This document shows positions 8,025 to 16,509 of a DNA stretch of 64,000 nt, in pieces (positions within the stretch are counted from its first letter, which is position 1; each line of letters starts with the position of its first letter). A program made the translations under genes and the position numbers. The stretch spans positions 186,001 through 250,000 of the forward strand of contig CAWAMS010000002.1 in the NCBI GenBank assembly GCA_963783245.1, read 5' to 3'. The notes under the pieces are model-generated. The model did not search any database, was not told the origin of the DNA, and saw only the letters and a program-made list of their open reading frames with translations. This DNA is from Bog-473 sp963783245. Its GTDB lineage: Bacteria; Actinomycetota; Acidimicrobiia; Acidimicrobiales; RAAP-2.

Positions 8025-8918
8025 ATGAACGAACAATTATTGGCGCCAGAGCGCATTCCGATGTTGACTCCAGATTCGTTGCCCGGCACCGAGACGGTGC
8101 TGGGGCAGGCGGGCGCTGAAAATTTTCCGGTTGCCTCGAGGCTCTTGCCGCGCGCTGTCCGGGACCACCTCCTGGCTGTGTACGGGTTCGCCCGATTGGC
8201 TGACGACATCGGGGACGAAGCAGGGGGCAACCGCCTCCTCCTTCTCGACTGGCTCACCCGTGAGCTCGAGCTCGCCGCGACGGGCCGCGCCACACATCCC
8301 CTCCTGCAACGTCTGACCCCGACGATCCGGCGGTTCGATCTTCCCCTCGAGCCCTTCCACCGATTGATCGAGGCGAACCGGCGTGACCAGACGGTGGTGC
8401 GCTATGAGAACTTCGACGATCTTGTCGCCTATTGCAGACTGTCGGCCACGCCGGTCGGAGAGCTCGTGCTGCGGATCTTCGAGGTGAGCTCGCCGGCCCG
8501 TATTGCGCTCTCCGACGACGTGTGCATCGCGCTGCAAATTATCGAGCACCTTCAAGACGTCGGGGAGGATGCCGCCCGCGATCGGGTCTACCTCCCGCAG
8601 CGCGATCTACGCGCCTACGGATGTCCCGAGGGTGACCTCCGCTCGCCGCGGACCAGCCCGGTGCTGCGCACCGTCCTGCGCTACGAGGCGGGCCGCGCCC
8701 GCCGTCTCCTCGGCTCCGGCGCCCCGCTGACCCGTCAGCTCCCCCTCCAGCCCCGCATCGCGGTGTGCGGTTTCGTGGCGGGGGGCATGGCGGCGCTCGA
8801 TGCGATCGAGGCGGCCAGGTACGAGGTGTTGGCAGTGAAGTGTCGACCACGTCCGCTCCGCCTCGGTGTGCGTCTCGTCGGTGGCCTTCTGACGGCATCG
8901 GCAGCGAGGTCCGCGTGA
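8025..8918 (+). CDS. hpnC: Hopanoid-associated squalene synthase-like protein HpnC
   Basis: 297 residues from the ATG at 8025; ATG 8061 (MLTPDSLPG) is a serious alternative because the family match starts there. It is a trans-isoprenyl (squalene/phytoene synthase-type) protein: ENFPVASRLLPRAVRDHLLAVYGFARLADDIGDE carries the first Asp-rich site, and QDVGEDAARDRVYLP the second, with Gln replacing the usual Arg as in HpnC. With HpnD and HpnE it makes squalene from farnesyl diphosphate; HpnC is the step that converts presqualene diphosphate to hydroxysqualene. It is the first gene of an eight-gene operon, and its TGA overlaps the GTG of hpnD by four bases. Confidence 0.86.
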   Translation: MNEQLLAPERIPMLTPDSLPGTETVLGQAGAENFPVASRLLPRAVRDHLLAVYGFARLADDIGDEAGGNRLLLLDWLTRELELAATGRATHPLLQRLTPTIRRFDLPLEPFHRLIEANRRDQTVVRYENFDDLVAYCRLSATPVGELVLRIFEVSSPARIALSDDVCIALQIIEHLQDVGEDAARDRVYLPQRDLRAYGCPEGDLRSPRTSPVLRTVLRYEAGRARRLLGSGAPLTRQLPLQPRIAVCGFVAGGMAALDAIEAARYEVLAVKCRPRPLRLGVRLVGGLLTASAARSA

Positions 8919-9751
8919 ATACCGAGACCGCCTACCGGGCCTGCGAGGAGATCACGCGGCGCGAAGCCAAGAACTTCGGCTACGGCATCCGGTTGCTGCG
9001 TGTCCCCGAGCGTCACGCGCTCTCCTCGGTCTATGCCCTGGCGCGGAAGATCGATGACATCGGCGACGGGACGGCACCTCCGGCTCAGAAACTCGCCGAG
9101 CTCGAGCGGGTGCGGGCGAACCTCCACCCGATCGACGTCGGGAGTGAAGATCCGGTCCTCGTGGGTGTGGCCGCCGCGACCAGGCGCTATCAGCTGCCGC
9201 TGGGGGCATTCGACGAGCTGATCGAAGGTTGCGAGAACGACGTCCGCGGGACCAGCTACGCCACGTTCGACGACCTGGTCGTCTACTGCCGGCTCGTCGC
9301 CGGATCCATCGGTCGTCTGTCGCTCGCCGTCTTCGGGGCCACCGCTCCTCGAGCGGTCGCCCTGGCGGATGATCTGGGTGTGGCACTGCAGCTCACCAAC
9401 ATCCTGCGCGATGTCATCGAGGACCGCGCAAATGGTCGGGTCTATCTTCCTGCGGAGGACGCCGTCGCGGTCGGCTGTCCGCCGGACCTCTCGGGCAGCG
9501 ATACCGCACTCGCGGAGCTGGTCGCGTTCGAGTGCGCGCGTGCGCACGAATGGTTCGAACGCGGATGGCAACTCCTCCCTCTTCTCGATCGGCGGAGCCG
9601 GGCCTGTGTCGGAGCGATGGCGGGTATCTACTACCGCTTGCTCGTGCACATCGAGCGTGATCCCCGTGCGGTGACCCAAGGGCGGCTCTCCTTGCCCGCG
9701 GCCGAGAAGGTGTGGATCGCGGGAAAGTGCCTCGTCGGGGCGCAGCCATGA
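8915..9751 (+). CDS. hpnD: Presqualene diphosphate synthase HpnD
   Basis: 278 residues from the GTG at 8915, inside GTGA shared with the hpnC stop and preceded by GAGG. It is a squalene/phytoene synthase fold: ALARKIDDIGDGT is the first Asp-rich motif, and LTNILRDVIEDRANGRVYLP the second, both complete. It condenses two farnesyl diphosphates to presqualene diphosphate, the substrate of HpnC. The stop overlaps the next ATG (ATGA), so translation is probably coupled to hpnE. Confidence 0.9.
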   Translation: MNTETAYRACEEITRREAKNFGYGIRLLRVPERHALSSVYALARKIDDIGDGTAPPAQKLAELERVRANLHPIDVGSEDPVLVGVAAATRRYQLPLGAFDELIEGCENDVRGTSYATFDDLVVYCRLVAGSIGRLSLAVFGATAPRAVALADDLGVALQLTNILRDVIEDRANGRVYLPAEDAVAVGCPPDLSGSDTALAELVAFECARAHEWFERGWQLLPLLDRRSRACVGAMAGIYYRLLVHIERDPRAVTQGRLSLPAAEKVWIAGKCLVGAQP

Positions 9752-11097
9752 CCTCTCCACGCGTGGTGGTCGTCGGCGGGGGCCTGGCGGGGGTGAGCGC
9801 CGCATTGTCGCTGGCCGACGCGGGTGCTGAGGTCACCCTCCTCGAGCGACGTCTGAGGCTCGGCGGACTGACGTGGTCGTTCCAGCGCAACGGCCTTTCG
9901 TTCGACAACGGCCAACACGTGTTCCTGCGGTGCTGTACGGCCTATTTGCGGTTCCTCGACCGGATCAATGCCCGTGACGCCGTCTATCTCCAGCCGCGTC
10001 TCGACATCCCCGTGCTCTCCCCCGATGGGACGCGGGCATCCATCACCCGGGGCTCGTTGCGAGCACCCCTTCACCTGGCGGTCTCGCTCGCCCGCTACCG
10101 GCACCTCACGCTGCAGGACCGCCTGCGCCTGGCCTGGCCTGCTCTGGCCCTGAGCCGGCTCAACCCTGAGGATCCGTGGCTCGACACGATCACCTTCGGG
10201 AACTGGCTCTCCCGGCACGGGCAGAGCGACGTCGCGATCGATCGACTCTGGGATCTCATCGCGCTGCCCACGCTGAATGTCCATGCCGCCGAGGCCTCGC
10301 TCGCGTTGGCCGTCAAGGTGTTCCGCACCGGTCTCCTCGATCAGGCGGATGCCGGAGATGTCGGGTGGTCGACCGTGCCGCTGACGGAGTTGCACGGTGA
10401 CTACGCCGCTCGCGCCCTGGAGGGGGCGGGAGTGGAGACCCTCCTCGGCGCCAGAGTGCAGCACGTCTCCGTGCAGGACGACGGCGGCCTCCAGGTCGTC
10501 ACCGACGAGCGGACCTACGACGCCGCAGCGGTTGTCGTGACGACGCCGCCCGAGGTCACCCAACGTCTCGTGCCCGAGGGAGTGCTGCCTGCCGAGCTGG
10601 GACTCGGCCAGTCCCCCATCGTCAACGTGCACCTGGTCCTCGATAGGCCGGTCACGGACCTGTCGTTGGCAGCTGTCGTGAACTCGCCGATCCAGTTCTT
10701 CTTCGATCGGACAGCATCGAGCGGGTTGCAGTCGGGACAGTGCATTTCGATCTCGCTCTCGGCGGCCGACGACTACATCGCCGAATCTTCATCGCAACTC
10801 GTGCGCACCTTTTTCGCGGCGCTCCAGGCTCTCCTTCCCGTCGCGCGCACCGCCCGTCTCGTCGACGGGGTCGTCACTCGTGAGCGCGCTGCCACTTTTC
10901 GGGCCTTGCCCGGCACGGCGGCGCACCGCCCCGCGGCCCGCACGTCAGTTCCGGGGCTGTTCCTTGCCGGTGCATGGTGCGCGACGGGATGGCCGGCGAC
11001 CATGGAAGGTGCCGTGCTGAGCGGCGAGAGCGCCGCTCACGCAATCGTGGACGATCGGCGACATTCTGCCCTGCGCCTCGAGACGGTGGCTCCGTGA
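9748..11097 (+). CDS. hpnE: Squalene-associated FAD-dependent desaturase HpnE (hydroxysqualene dehydroxylase)
   Basis: 449 residues from the ATG at 9748. The N-terminal dinucleotide fold VVVVGGGLAGVSAALSLADAG is followed by the amine-oxidase/phytoene desaturase-type continuation LLERRLRLGGLTWSF. The C-terminal FAD region reads VPGLFLAGAWCATGWPATMEGAVLSGE. HpnE reduces hydroxysqualene to squalene, completing the three-enzyme squalene route. The start lies in the ATGA overlap with hpnD, and its own stop lies in a GTGA overlap with the polyprenyl synthase. Confidence 0.9.
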   Translation: MTSPRVVVVGGGLAGVSAALSLADAGAEVTLLERRLRLGGLTWSFQRNGLSFDNGQHVFLRCCTAYLRFLDRINARDAVYLQPRLDIPVLSPDGTRASITRGSLRAPLHLAVSLARYRHLTLQDRLRLAWPALALSRLNPEDPWLDTITFGNWLSRHGQSDVAIDRLWDLIALPTLNVHAAEASLALAVKVFRTGLLDQADAGDVGWSTVPLTELHGDYAARALEGAGVETLLGARVQHVSVQDDGGLQVVTDERTYDAAAVVVTTPPEVTQRLVPEGVLPAELGLGQSPIVNVHLVLDRPVTDLSLAAVVNSPIQFFFDRTASSGLQSGQCISISLSAADDYIAESSSQLVRTFFAALQALLPVARTARLVDGVVTRERAATFRALPGTAAHRPAARTSVPGLFLAGAWCATGWPATMEGAVLSGESAAHAIVDDRRHSALRLETVAP

Positions 11098-12098
11098 CCG
11101 CCTCGGCGCTCTCGCCCGACTTCAACGACATCGTCGCGGCAACGCTTGCGCGCGCCACCTTGACGGTGACGCCGGCCCTCGATGAGGCCGTCACGCGTCT
11201 CAGCCCTTCCTTGCAGGGCCCGGTGCAGCACCATCTGGCGGGCGGAGGGAAGCGGGTGCGTGCTGCACTCGCATTGGTCTCGGCCGCCGCAGCCGGGGCG
11301 GACGAGGCGGACGGAGTGCCCGGCGCAGTGGCGATCGAGCTGGTCCACAATTTCTCACTGATCCACGACGACATCATCGATGAAGACACCGAGCGCCGCC
11401 ACCGTCCCACAGTATGGAGCGAGTACGGCATCGGGTCGGCCATCATTGTCGGCGACGCTCTGGCCACGTTGGCCCTCCAGGTGCTGCTCGACGCGCCGAC
11501 GCCGGAGCGTGTGCTCGCCGCTCGCTGCCTGGTGGAAGCCACCCAGCTGATGATCGCCGGGCAGGCTGACGACATGGCGTTCGAGTCCCGGGAATCGGTC
11601 ACGGTCGAGGAGTGCCTCTCGATGGAGGAAGGTAAGACGTCCGCTCTCCTCTCGTGCGCCGTCTCCCTCGGGGCGATTCTCGCGGGCGCTCCCGCCTCGA
11701 CCGTCGACGCGCTCGCGGAATTCGGTTCGCATCTCGGAACCTCGTTTCAGGCGGTCGACGACCTCCTGGGGGTTTGGGGAGAGCCGGCCCGCACCGGGAA
11801 GCCGGTCGGGAGCGATCTGTTGCAGCACAAGAAGACGCTCCCGGTCTCCATCGCCTTGGCACGCGGTGACGGCAGAGCTGATGAATTGCGCCGATTGCTC
11901 GCGAACGACCTCTCACCCGCGGACGTGGAGCGGGCACGGGTCCTGCTCGAGGAGTGTGGGGCGAGAGATGCGACCATCGCTCTGGCCGATGCGCATCTGA
12001 CCGCGGCGTTGGCCGCACTCGACCGGGTTTCGCTCGCTCCCCTGCCGAAGCGGGAACTCGTCGCCATCGCCAAGTTCGTCACGGAACGTGACAACTGA
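11094..12098 (+). CDS. Polyprenyl diphosphate synthase (FPP/GGPP synthase type)
   Basis: 334 residues from the GTG at 11094, which overlaps the hpnE stop by four bases. The first Asp-rich motif is LIHDDIIDEDTERRHRPTVW and the second is FQAVDDLLGVWGEPARTGKPVGSDL with the downstream HKKTLPV. It is therefore an all-trans short-chain isoprenyl synthase. In this operon it should make farnesyl diphosphate for HpnD, although chain length cannot be fixed by eye. TGATG joins it to the cyclase gene. Confidence 0.88.
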   Translation: MTASALSPDFNDIVAATLARATLTVTPALDEAVTRLSPSLQGPVQHHLAGGGKRVRAALALVSAAAAGADEADGVPGAVAIELVHNFSLIHDDIIDEDTERRHRPTVWSEYGIGSAIIVGDALATLALQVLLDAPTPERVLAARCLVEATQLMIAGQADDMAFESRESVTVEECLSMEEGKTSALLSCAVSLGAILAGAPASTVDALAEFGSHLGTSFQAVDDLLGVWGEPARTGKPVGSDLLQHKKTLPVSIALARGDGRADELRRLLANDLSPADVERARVLLEECGARDATIALADAHLTAALAALDRVSLAPLPKRELVAIAKFVTERDN

Positions 12099-14038
12099 TG
12101 ACGCTCTCCTCCTTGTTCCGATCTGACACTCCCGAAGGCGATGACCGTCATTCGGTTCGGGTCACCGTGCGGCGTCGACGGACCTTCCCGGGGGACTCGG
12201 CCGCTGCCGAGAGCCTCGAGCGCTCTGTGGCTGCCCTGAAGCAGCGCCAGCACGAAGACGGCTGGTGGAAGGGCGAGCTCGAGACGAATGTCACGATGGA
12301 TGCGGAGGATCTCCTCCTGCGCGAGTTCCTCGGCATCCGCACCGAACGCCAGACGGCGGCGGCCGCGCGGTGGATCCGCTCTCGTCAACGCGACGACGGG
12401 ACGTGGGCGACGTATTACGGGGGCCCGCCGGACCTCTCGACGACCATCGAGGCCTACGTGGCGCTCAAGTTGGCCGGCGACACCCCTGAGGATCCCCATA
12501 TGCAGCTGGCCCTCGAGTACATCCACGGCGAGGGGGGGATCGGCGCCAGCAGGGTCTTCACCCGCATGTGGTTGGCGCTCTTCGGCAAATGGCCGTGGGA
12601 GAGCCTCCCCATCCTGCTGCCCGAGATCATGCTGTTGCCGCCCTGGGTTCCATTGAACATCTACGATTTCGGGTGTTGGGCCCGCCAGACGGTGGTCGCA
12701 CTCACCGTCGTGAACGCCCATCGACCGGTACGAGAGCTGTCCATCGACATCGACGAGCTCGACCTCGGACCGGCGCCGGCGGCCCGCCGCTCGCTCGGCA
12801 CGTGGGCCGGTCGGTTCGACCTCCTCGACCGGGCCCTCCATTTCTACGAGCTCAGACCGATTGGGTTCCTTCGTCGCTTCTCTCTCGGAAGGGCGGAGCG
12901 CTGGATCATCAAGCGCCAGGAGGCCGACGGCTCGTGGGGTGGCATTCAGCCGCCCTGGGTGTACTCGCTGATCGCCCTGCACCTCCAGGGCTATCCGCTC
13001 GATCATCCGGTGATGCAGGCCGCACTCGAGGGACTCGACGCCTTCACCATCGAAGACGAAGCCGGACGCCGCATCGAGGCGTGCCAGTCCCCGGTGTGGG
13101 ACACCGCGCTGGCAGTGGTGGCGCTGGCCGACGCCGGCGTCCCTCCGGACGACCCGTCGCTTCGCCGGGCGGGTCGTTGGCTTGTCGACGAGGAGATCAC
13201 GGTTCCGGGCGACTGGTCAGTGCGGCGGCCCCATCTCGCCCCTGGGGGTTGGGCCTTCGAGTTCGCCAACGACAACTATCCCGACATCGATGACACGGCC
13301 GAAGTTGCGCTCGCTCTCCGACGCACCGACGAGGCGGAGAGCGAGGCAGTGGCACGCGCCATCGCGTGGACCGAGGGCATGCAGTGTCGAGACGGCGGGT
13401 GGGCCGCCTTCGACGTGGACAACACGCGGGCTCTGTGCCGTGAGCTCCCGTTCTGCGACTTCGGCGAGCTCATCGATCCGCCCAGCGCAGACGTCACGGC
13501 GCACGTCATCGAGATGCTGTCCATCCTCGGCCAGAGTGGCCGGGCGACCGAGCGGGGGATCCTCTGGCTGTTCGATGCGCAAGAAGCCGACGGTTCGTGG
13601 TTCGGCCGTTGGGGATCGAACCATCTCTACGGCACCGGCGCCGTCGTGCCCGCGTTGGTCGCCGCCGGCGTGTCGCCCCGCCACCCGGCCATTCGCCGCG
13701 CCGTGGTCTGGCTCGAAGAGCATCAGAACGGTGATGGTGGGTGGGGCGAGGATCTCCGGTCGTACCGGGACCCGGATTTTCGTGGTCGTGGCGTGTCGAA
13801 CGCCAGTCAGACCGCCTGGGCACTCCTTGCTCTCCTCGCGGCGGGCGAGCGTGGCCCTGCGTGCGACAAAGGCATCGCCTATCTCGTCGACAACCAGCTT
13901 CCTGACGGGACGTGGGACGAGACCTGGTTCACCGGAACCGGCTTCCCCGGCGACTTCTACATCAACTACCACCTCTATCATCTCGTCTTTCCGGTGATGG
14001 CTCTCGGTCGTTACGTCCACGGGTGGGACCATGGTTGA
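12098..14038 (+). CDS. shc: Squalene-hopene cyclase
   Basis: 646 residues, a normal length for the family. The ATG shares one base with the preceding stop. The catalytic acid motif is DIDD at residues 396-399 (NYPDIDDTAEVAL), and several QW repeats are visible (for example QEADGSWGGIQPPW, QCRDGGWAAFD, QEADGSWFGRWG, QNGDGGWGED, QLPDGTWDETWFTGTGFP). It cyclises squalene to hopene/hopanol at the inner face of the membrane, as a monotopic enzyme. It is central to the operon and defines its pathway. Confidence 0.95.
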   Translation: MTLSSLFRSDTPEGDDRHSVRVTVRRRRTFPGDSAAAESLERSVAALKQRQHEDGWWKGELETNVTMDAEDLLLREFLGIRTERQTAAAARWIRSRQRDDGTWATYYGGPPDLSTTIEAYVALKLAGDTPEDPHMQLALEYIHGEGGIGASRVFTRMWLALFGKWPWESLPILLPEIMLLPPWVPLNIYDFGCWARQTVVALTVVNAHRPVRELSIDIDELDLGPAPAARRSLGTWAGRFDLLDRALHFYELRPIGFLRRFSLGRAERWIIKRQEADGSWGGIQPPWVYSLIALHLQGYPLDHPVMQAALEGLDAFTIEDEAGRRIEACQSPVWDTALAVVALADAGVPPDDPSLRRAGRWLVDEEITVPGDWSVRRPHLAPGGWAFEFANDNYPDIDDTAEVALALRRTDEAESEAVARAIAWTEGMQCRDGGWAAFDVDNTRALCRELPFCDFGELIDPPSADVTAHVIEMLSILGQSGRATERGILWLFDAQEADGSWFGRWGSNHLYGTGAVVPALVAAGVSPRHPAIRRAVVWLEEHQNGDGGWGEDLRSYRDPDFRGRGVSNASQTAWALLALLAAGERGPACDKGIAYLVDNQLPDGTWDETWFTGTGFPGDFYINYHLYHLVFPVMALGRYVHGWDHG

Positions 14039-15497
14039 CCTCGCGGTCCTGACGGCGGACCGTGTCCAGGCCGAGGCCATCGGCGGCGGCGTCATGGTCG
14101 GCGGCGCGGGGATGGAGCAGGCGCTCCTGACCGGCGCCCGCATGAAGGCATCGTTGGCCCCCGGCACACCGGTGGCGCTGTCCGGCGTGGCCTACGGGCT
14201 CGATCCCGCCCTCCCACCCGGCGTACTCGTGGTGGGCACCGAGCTGTGGACGACGGATGGGACGCCCTCGCGCCCGCTTCCGGCGGCGGCGCTTGTGGCG
14301 AAGGATCTGCGGCGGCTGGGCCTGCACGTGTGGACCGGCCCGCTGGTGTCGACGTCGCACGAGCTCTCGGCGGAAGAGGCCGGGCGACTCGCAGCGGACG
14401 GCGCCATCGCCTGGGACACCGAGTCGGCATGGGTCGCGCGCGCGTTGCCTGATCACCCTGTGGCGGCGGTGCGGGTGATCGCTGCACGCGGTGAGGACCA
14501 GGCCATGGGCGCGCTCGGCTCCCTTTTCGGTATCCGCACCTCGCTCGAGCGCTGGGCCCGTGCCAGCCGCCCCTACGATGTCCTGCTCGCCAGCCCGCGT
14601 TCGTTCTGCGCCGGCGTCGAACGAGCGATCGAAATTGTCGAGCGCGCGCTGGAACGTTTCGGCCGCCCGGTGTTCGTGCGCCGTCAGATCGTCCATAACG
14701 CGCATGTCGTGGCCGGCCTCGAAGCCAAGGGTGCGGTGTTCGTGACCGAGCTCGAAGACGTCCCCGACGGCGCCACGGTCGTCCTGGCCGCACACGGGGT
14801 GTCTCCCGCCGTGCGTGCGGAGGCAGCAAGGCGGCAGGACCTCACGGTGATCGATGCAACGTGCCCACTGGTGGCCAAGGTGCACCACGAGGCCCGGCGC
14901 TACTTGGCGCAGGACTACCAGATCGTTCTTGTCGGCCATGCCGAACACGAGGAGGTCGTCGGCACAATTGGTGAGGCGCCCGATCGGATCCAGCTCGTGC
15001 AACGGAAGGAAGACGTGCAGGAGCTCGTCCTGGGTGAACACGATCGGGTGGCGTATCTGACCCAGACGACCCTTTCGATCGACGAGACGGCCGGCGTGAT
15101 CGAGGCCCTGCGTGCGCGCGTCCCGCACCTCGTGGGCCCGACCTCCGACGATATCTGCTACGCCACCCAGAATCGCCAGGACGCCGTGCGCGCGCTGGCC
15201 AATCGATGTGATCTGATGCTGGTGGTCGGTTCGACGAATTCGTCCAACGCCGCCCGGCTGGTCGAGGTCGCCCGCCGGGAGGGGTGCAGGGCCGAGCTCA
15301 TCGAAGACGCCTCGGAAATTCACCTCGGTTGGCTCGACGACACCCGAACGGTCGGGCTGACGGCCGGAGCCTCCGCACCGGAGGCACTGGTGAACGAGGT
15401 CATCGGGTGCCTGACGACCCTCGGGCCGACGACCGTCACCGAACACCGAACAACCGAAGAAACCGTGCAATTCTCACTACCAAGGCAGGTGCGCTGA
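14031..15497 (+). CDS. ispH: Fusion of HpnG-like nucleosidase/phosphorylase and IspH (HMBPP reductase)
   Basis: 488 residues; the start overlaps the cyclase stop by eight bases. Residues 1 to about 175 look like the hopanoid-associated phosphorylase HpnG: a nucleoside-phosphorylase/MTAN fold with SGVAYGLDPALPPGVLVVGTEL and the base-binding DTESAWVARAL. Residues about 180-488 are IspH with all three cluster cysteines (C193 in SFCAGVERA, C278 in DATCPLVAKVH, C376 in ICYATQNRQ). IspH makes IPP/DMAPP from HMBPP using a [4Fe-4S] cluster, and HpnG removes adenine from adenosylhopane. The two activities are at opposite ends of the same pathway. Both domains look intact; I see no frameshift or internal start that would separate them. 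Confidence 0.87.
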   Translation: MVDLAVLTADRVQAEAIGGGVMVGGAGMEQALLTGARMKASLAPGTPVALSGVAYGLDPALPPGVLVVGTELWTTDGTPSRPLPAAALVAKDLRRLGLHVWTGPLVSTSHELSAEEAGRLAADGAIAWDTESAWVARALPDHPVAAVRVIAARGEDQAMGALGSLFGIRTSLERWARASRPYDVLLASPRSFCAGVERAIEIVERALERFGRPVFVRRQIVHNAHVVAGLEAKGAVFVTELEDVPDGATVVLAAHGVSPAVRAEAARRQDLTVIDATCPLVAKVHHEARRYLAQDYQIVLVGHAEHEEVVGTIGEAPDRIQLVQRKEDVQELVLGEHDRVAYLTQTTLSIDETAGVIEALRARVPHLVGPTSDDICYATQNRQDAVRALANRCDLMLVVGSTNSSNAARLVEVARREGCRAELIEDASEIHLGWLDDTRTVGLTAGASAPEALVNEVIGCLTTLGPTTVTEHRTTEETVQFSLPRQVR

Positions 15498-16504
15498 TGC
15501 CCATTCCGTTGCGACAGAACATCCGAGTCGGGACCTACTTCCTCAAGAAGAAGCTGCAACGAGACCCTCGCTTTCCCTTCATCACGGAGATCGAGCCGCT
15601 CTTTGCCTGCAATCTTTCCTGCCCGGGGTGCGGGAAGATCCAGCATCCGACCGACATCCTGCGCAAGCGACTGTCGGTCGAGGACGTCGTGAACGCGGTC
15701 GAAGAGTGCGGTTCCCCCATGGTCTCCATCGCCGGTGGCGAGCCGCTGTTGCACCCTGACATCGCGGCAATGGTCGAAGAGCTCATACGCCGCAAGGTCT
15801 ATGTCTACCTGTGCACCAACGCCGTGCTCCTCAAGAGGCGGATCGACAAGTTCACACCCTCGCATTTCTTCTCGTGGGTCGTGCACGTCGACGGGTTGCG
15901 CGAACGCCACGACGCCGCGGTCGATCGTGAAGGAGTCTTCGACGAGGCCGTGGAAGCCATCCGCCTGGCCAAGCAGAAGGGCTTTCGTGTCACGACGAAC
16001 TCGACGTTCTTCAACACCGACTCACCCAAGACGGTGCGTGACGTGCTGAACTTCCTCAACGACGACCTGGGTGTCGACGCCATGATGATCTCGCCCGCGT
16101 TCGCCTACGAGAAGGCGCCCGATCAAGAGCACTTCCTCGGCGTCGAGCAGACACAGAAGCTCTTTGCGGACGCATTCGGGCAGAAACACCGGAAGAAGTG
16201 GCGGCTCAATCATTCACCTCTGTTCCTCGACTTTCTCGAGGGCAAGTCGGACTTCCAGTGCACGGCGTGGGGCATCCCGAGCTATTCGGTCCTCGGTTGG
16301 CAGCGTCCCTGCTATCTCATGGCCGACGGGTACGCCAGCACCTATCGGGAGTTGATCGACACGACGGACTGGGACGCGTACGGGCGGGGCAAGGACGAAC
16401 GCTGCGCCAACTGTATGGCACACTGCGGGTACGAGCCCAGTGCGGTGATCGCCACCATGGGCTCGCTCCGCCAGTCACTGCGCGCCCTCGTCTCCACGCA
16501 CTGA
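15497..16504 (+). CDS. hpnH: Radical SAM adenosyl-hopene transferase HpnH
   Basis: 335 residues; TGATG couples it to the preceding fusion gene. The radical SAM cluster motif is C38-x3-C42-x2-C45 (CNLSCPGCGKI), followed by the GGEPLLHPD motif. A C-terminal set of cysteines (CANCMAHCGYEPSAV) matches the HpnH family, which attaches the 5'-deoxyadenosyl group to hopene as the first step of side-chain building. The next step, adenine removal, is assigned to the HpnG half of the upstream fusion. Confidence 0.93.
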   Translation: MPIPLRQNIRVGTYFLKKKLQRDPRFPFITEIEPLFACNLSCPGCGKIQHPTDILRKRLSVEDVVNAVEECGSPMVSIAGGEPLLHPDIAAMVEELIRRKVYVYLCTNAVLLKRRIDKFTPSHFFSWVVHVDGLRERHDAAVDREGVFDEAVEAIRLAKQKGFRVTTNSTFFNTDSPKTVRDVLNFLNDDLGVDAMMISPAFAYEKAPDQEHFLGVEQTQKLFADAFGQKHRKKWRLNHSPLFLDFLEGKSDFQCTAWGIPSYSVLGWQRPCYLMADGYASTYRELIDTTDWDAYGRGKDERCANCMAHCGYEPSAVIATMGSLRQSLRALVSTH

Positions 16505-16509
16505 GCCCC

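Noticed and set aside
8765..8914. Upstream extension of hpnD
   Set aside because: The GTG at 8915 overlaps the hpnC stop, has a ribosome-binding site and begins the conserved region; the extension is Arg/Gly-rich noise inside hpnC.
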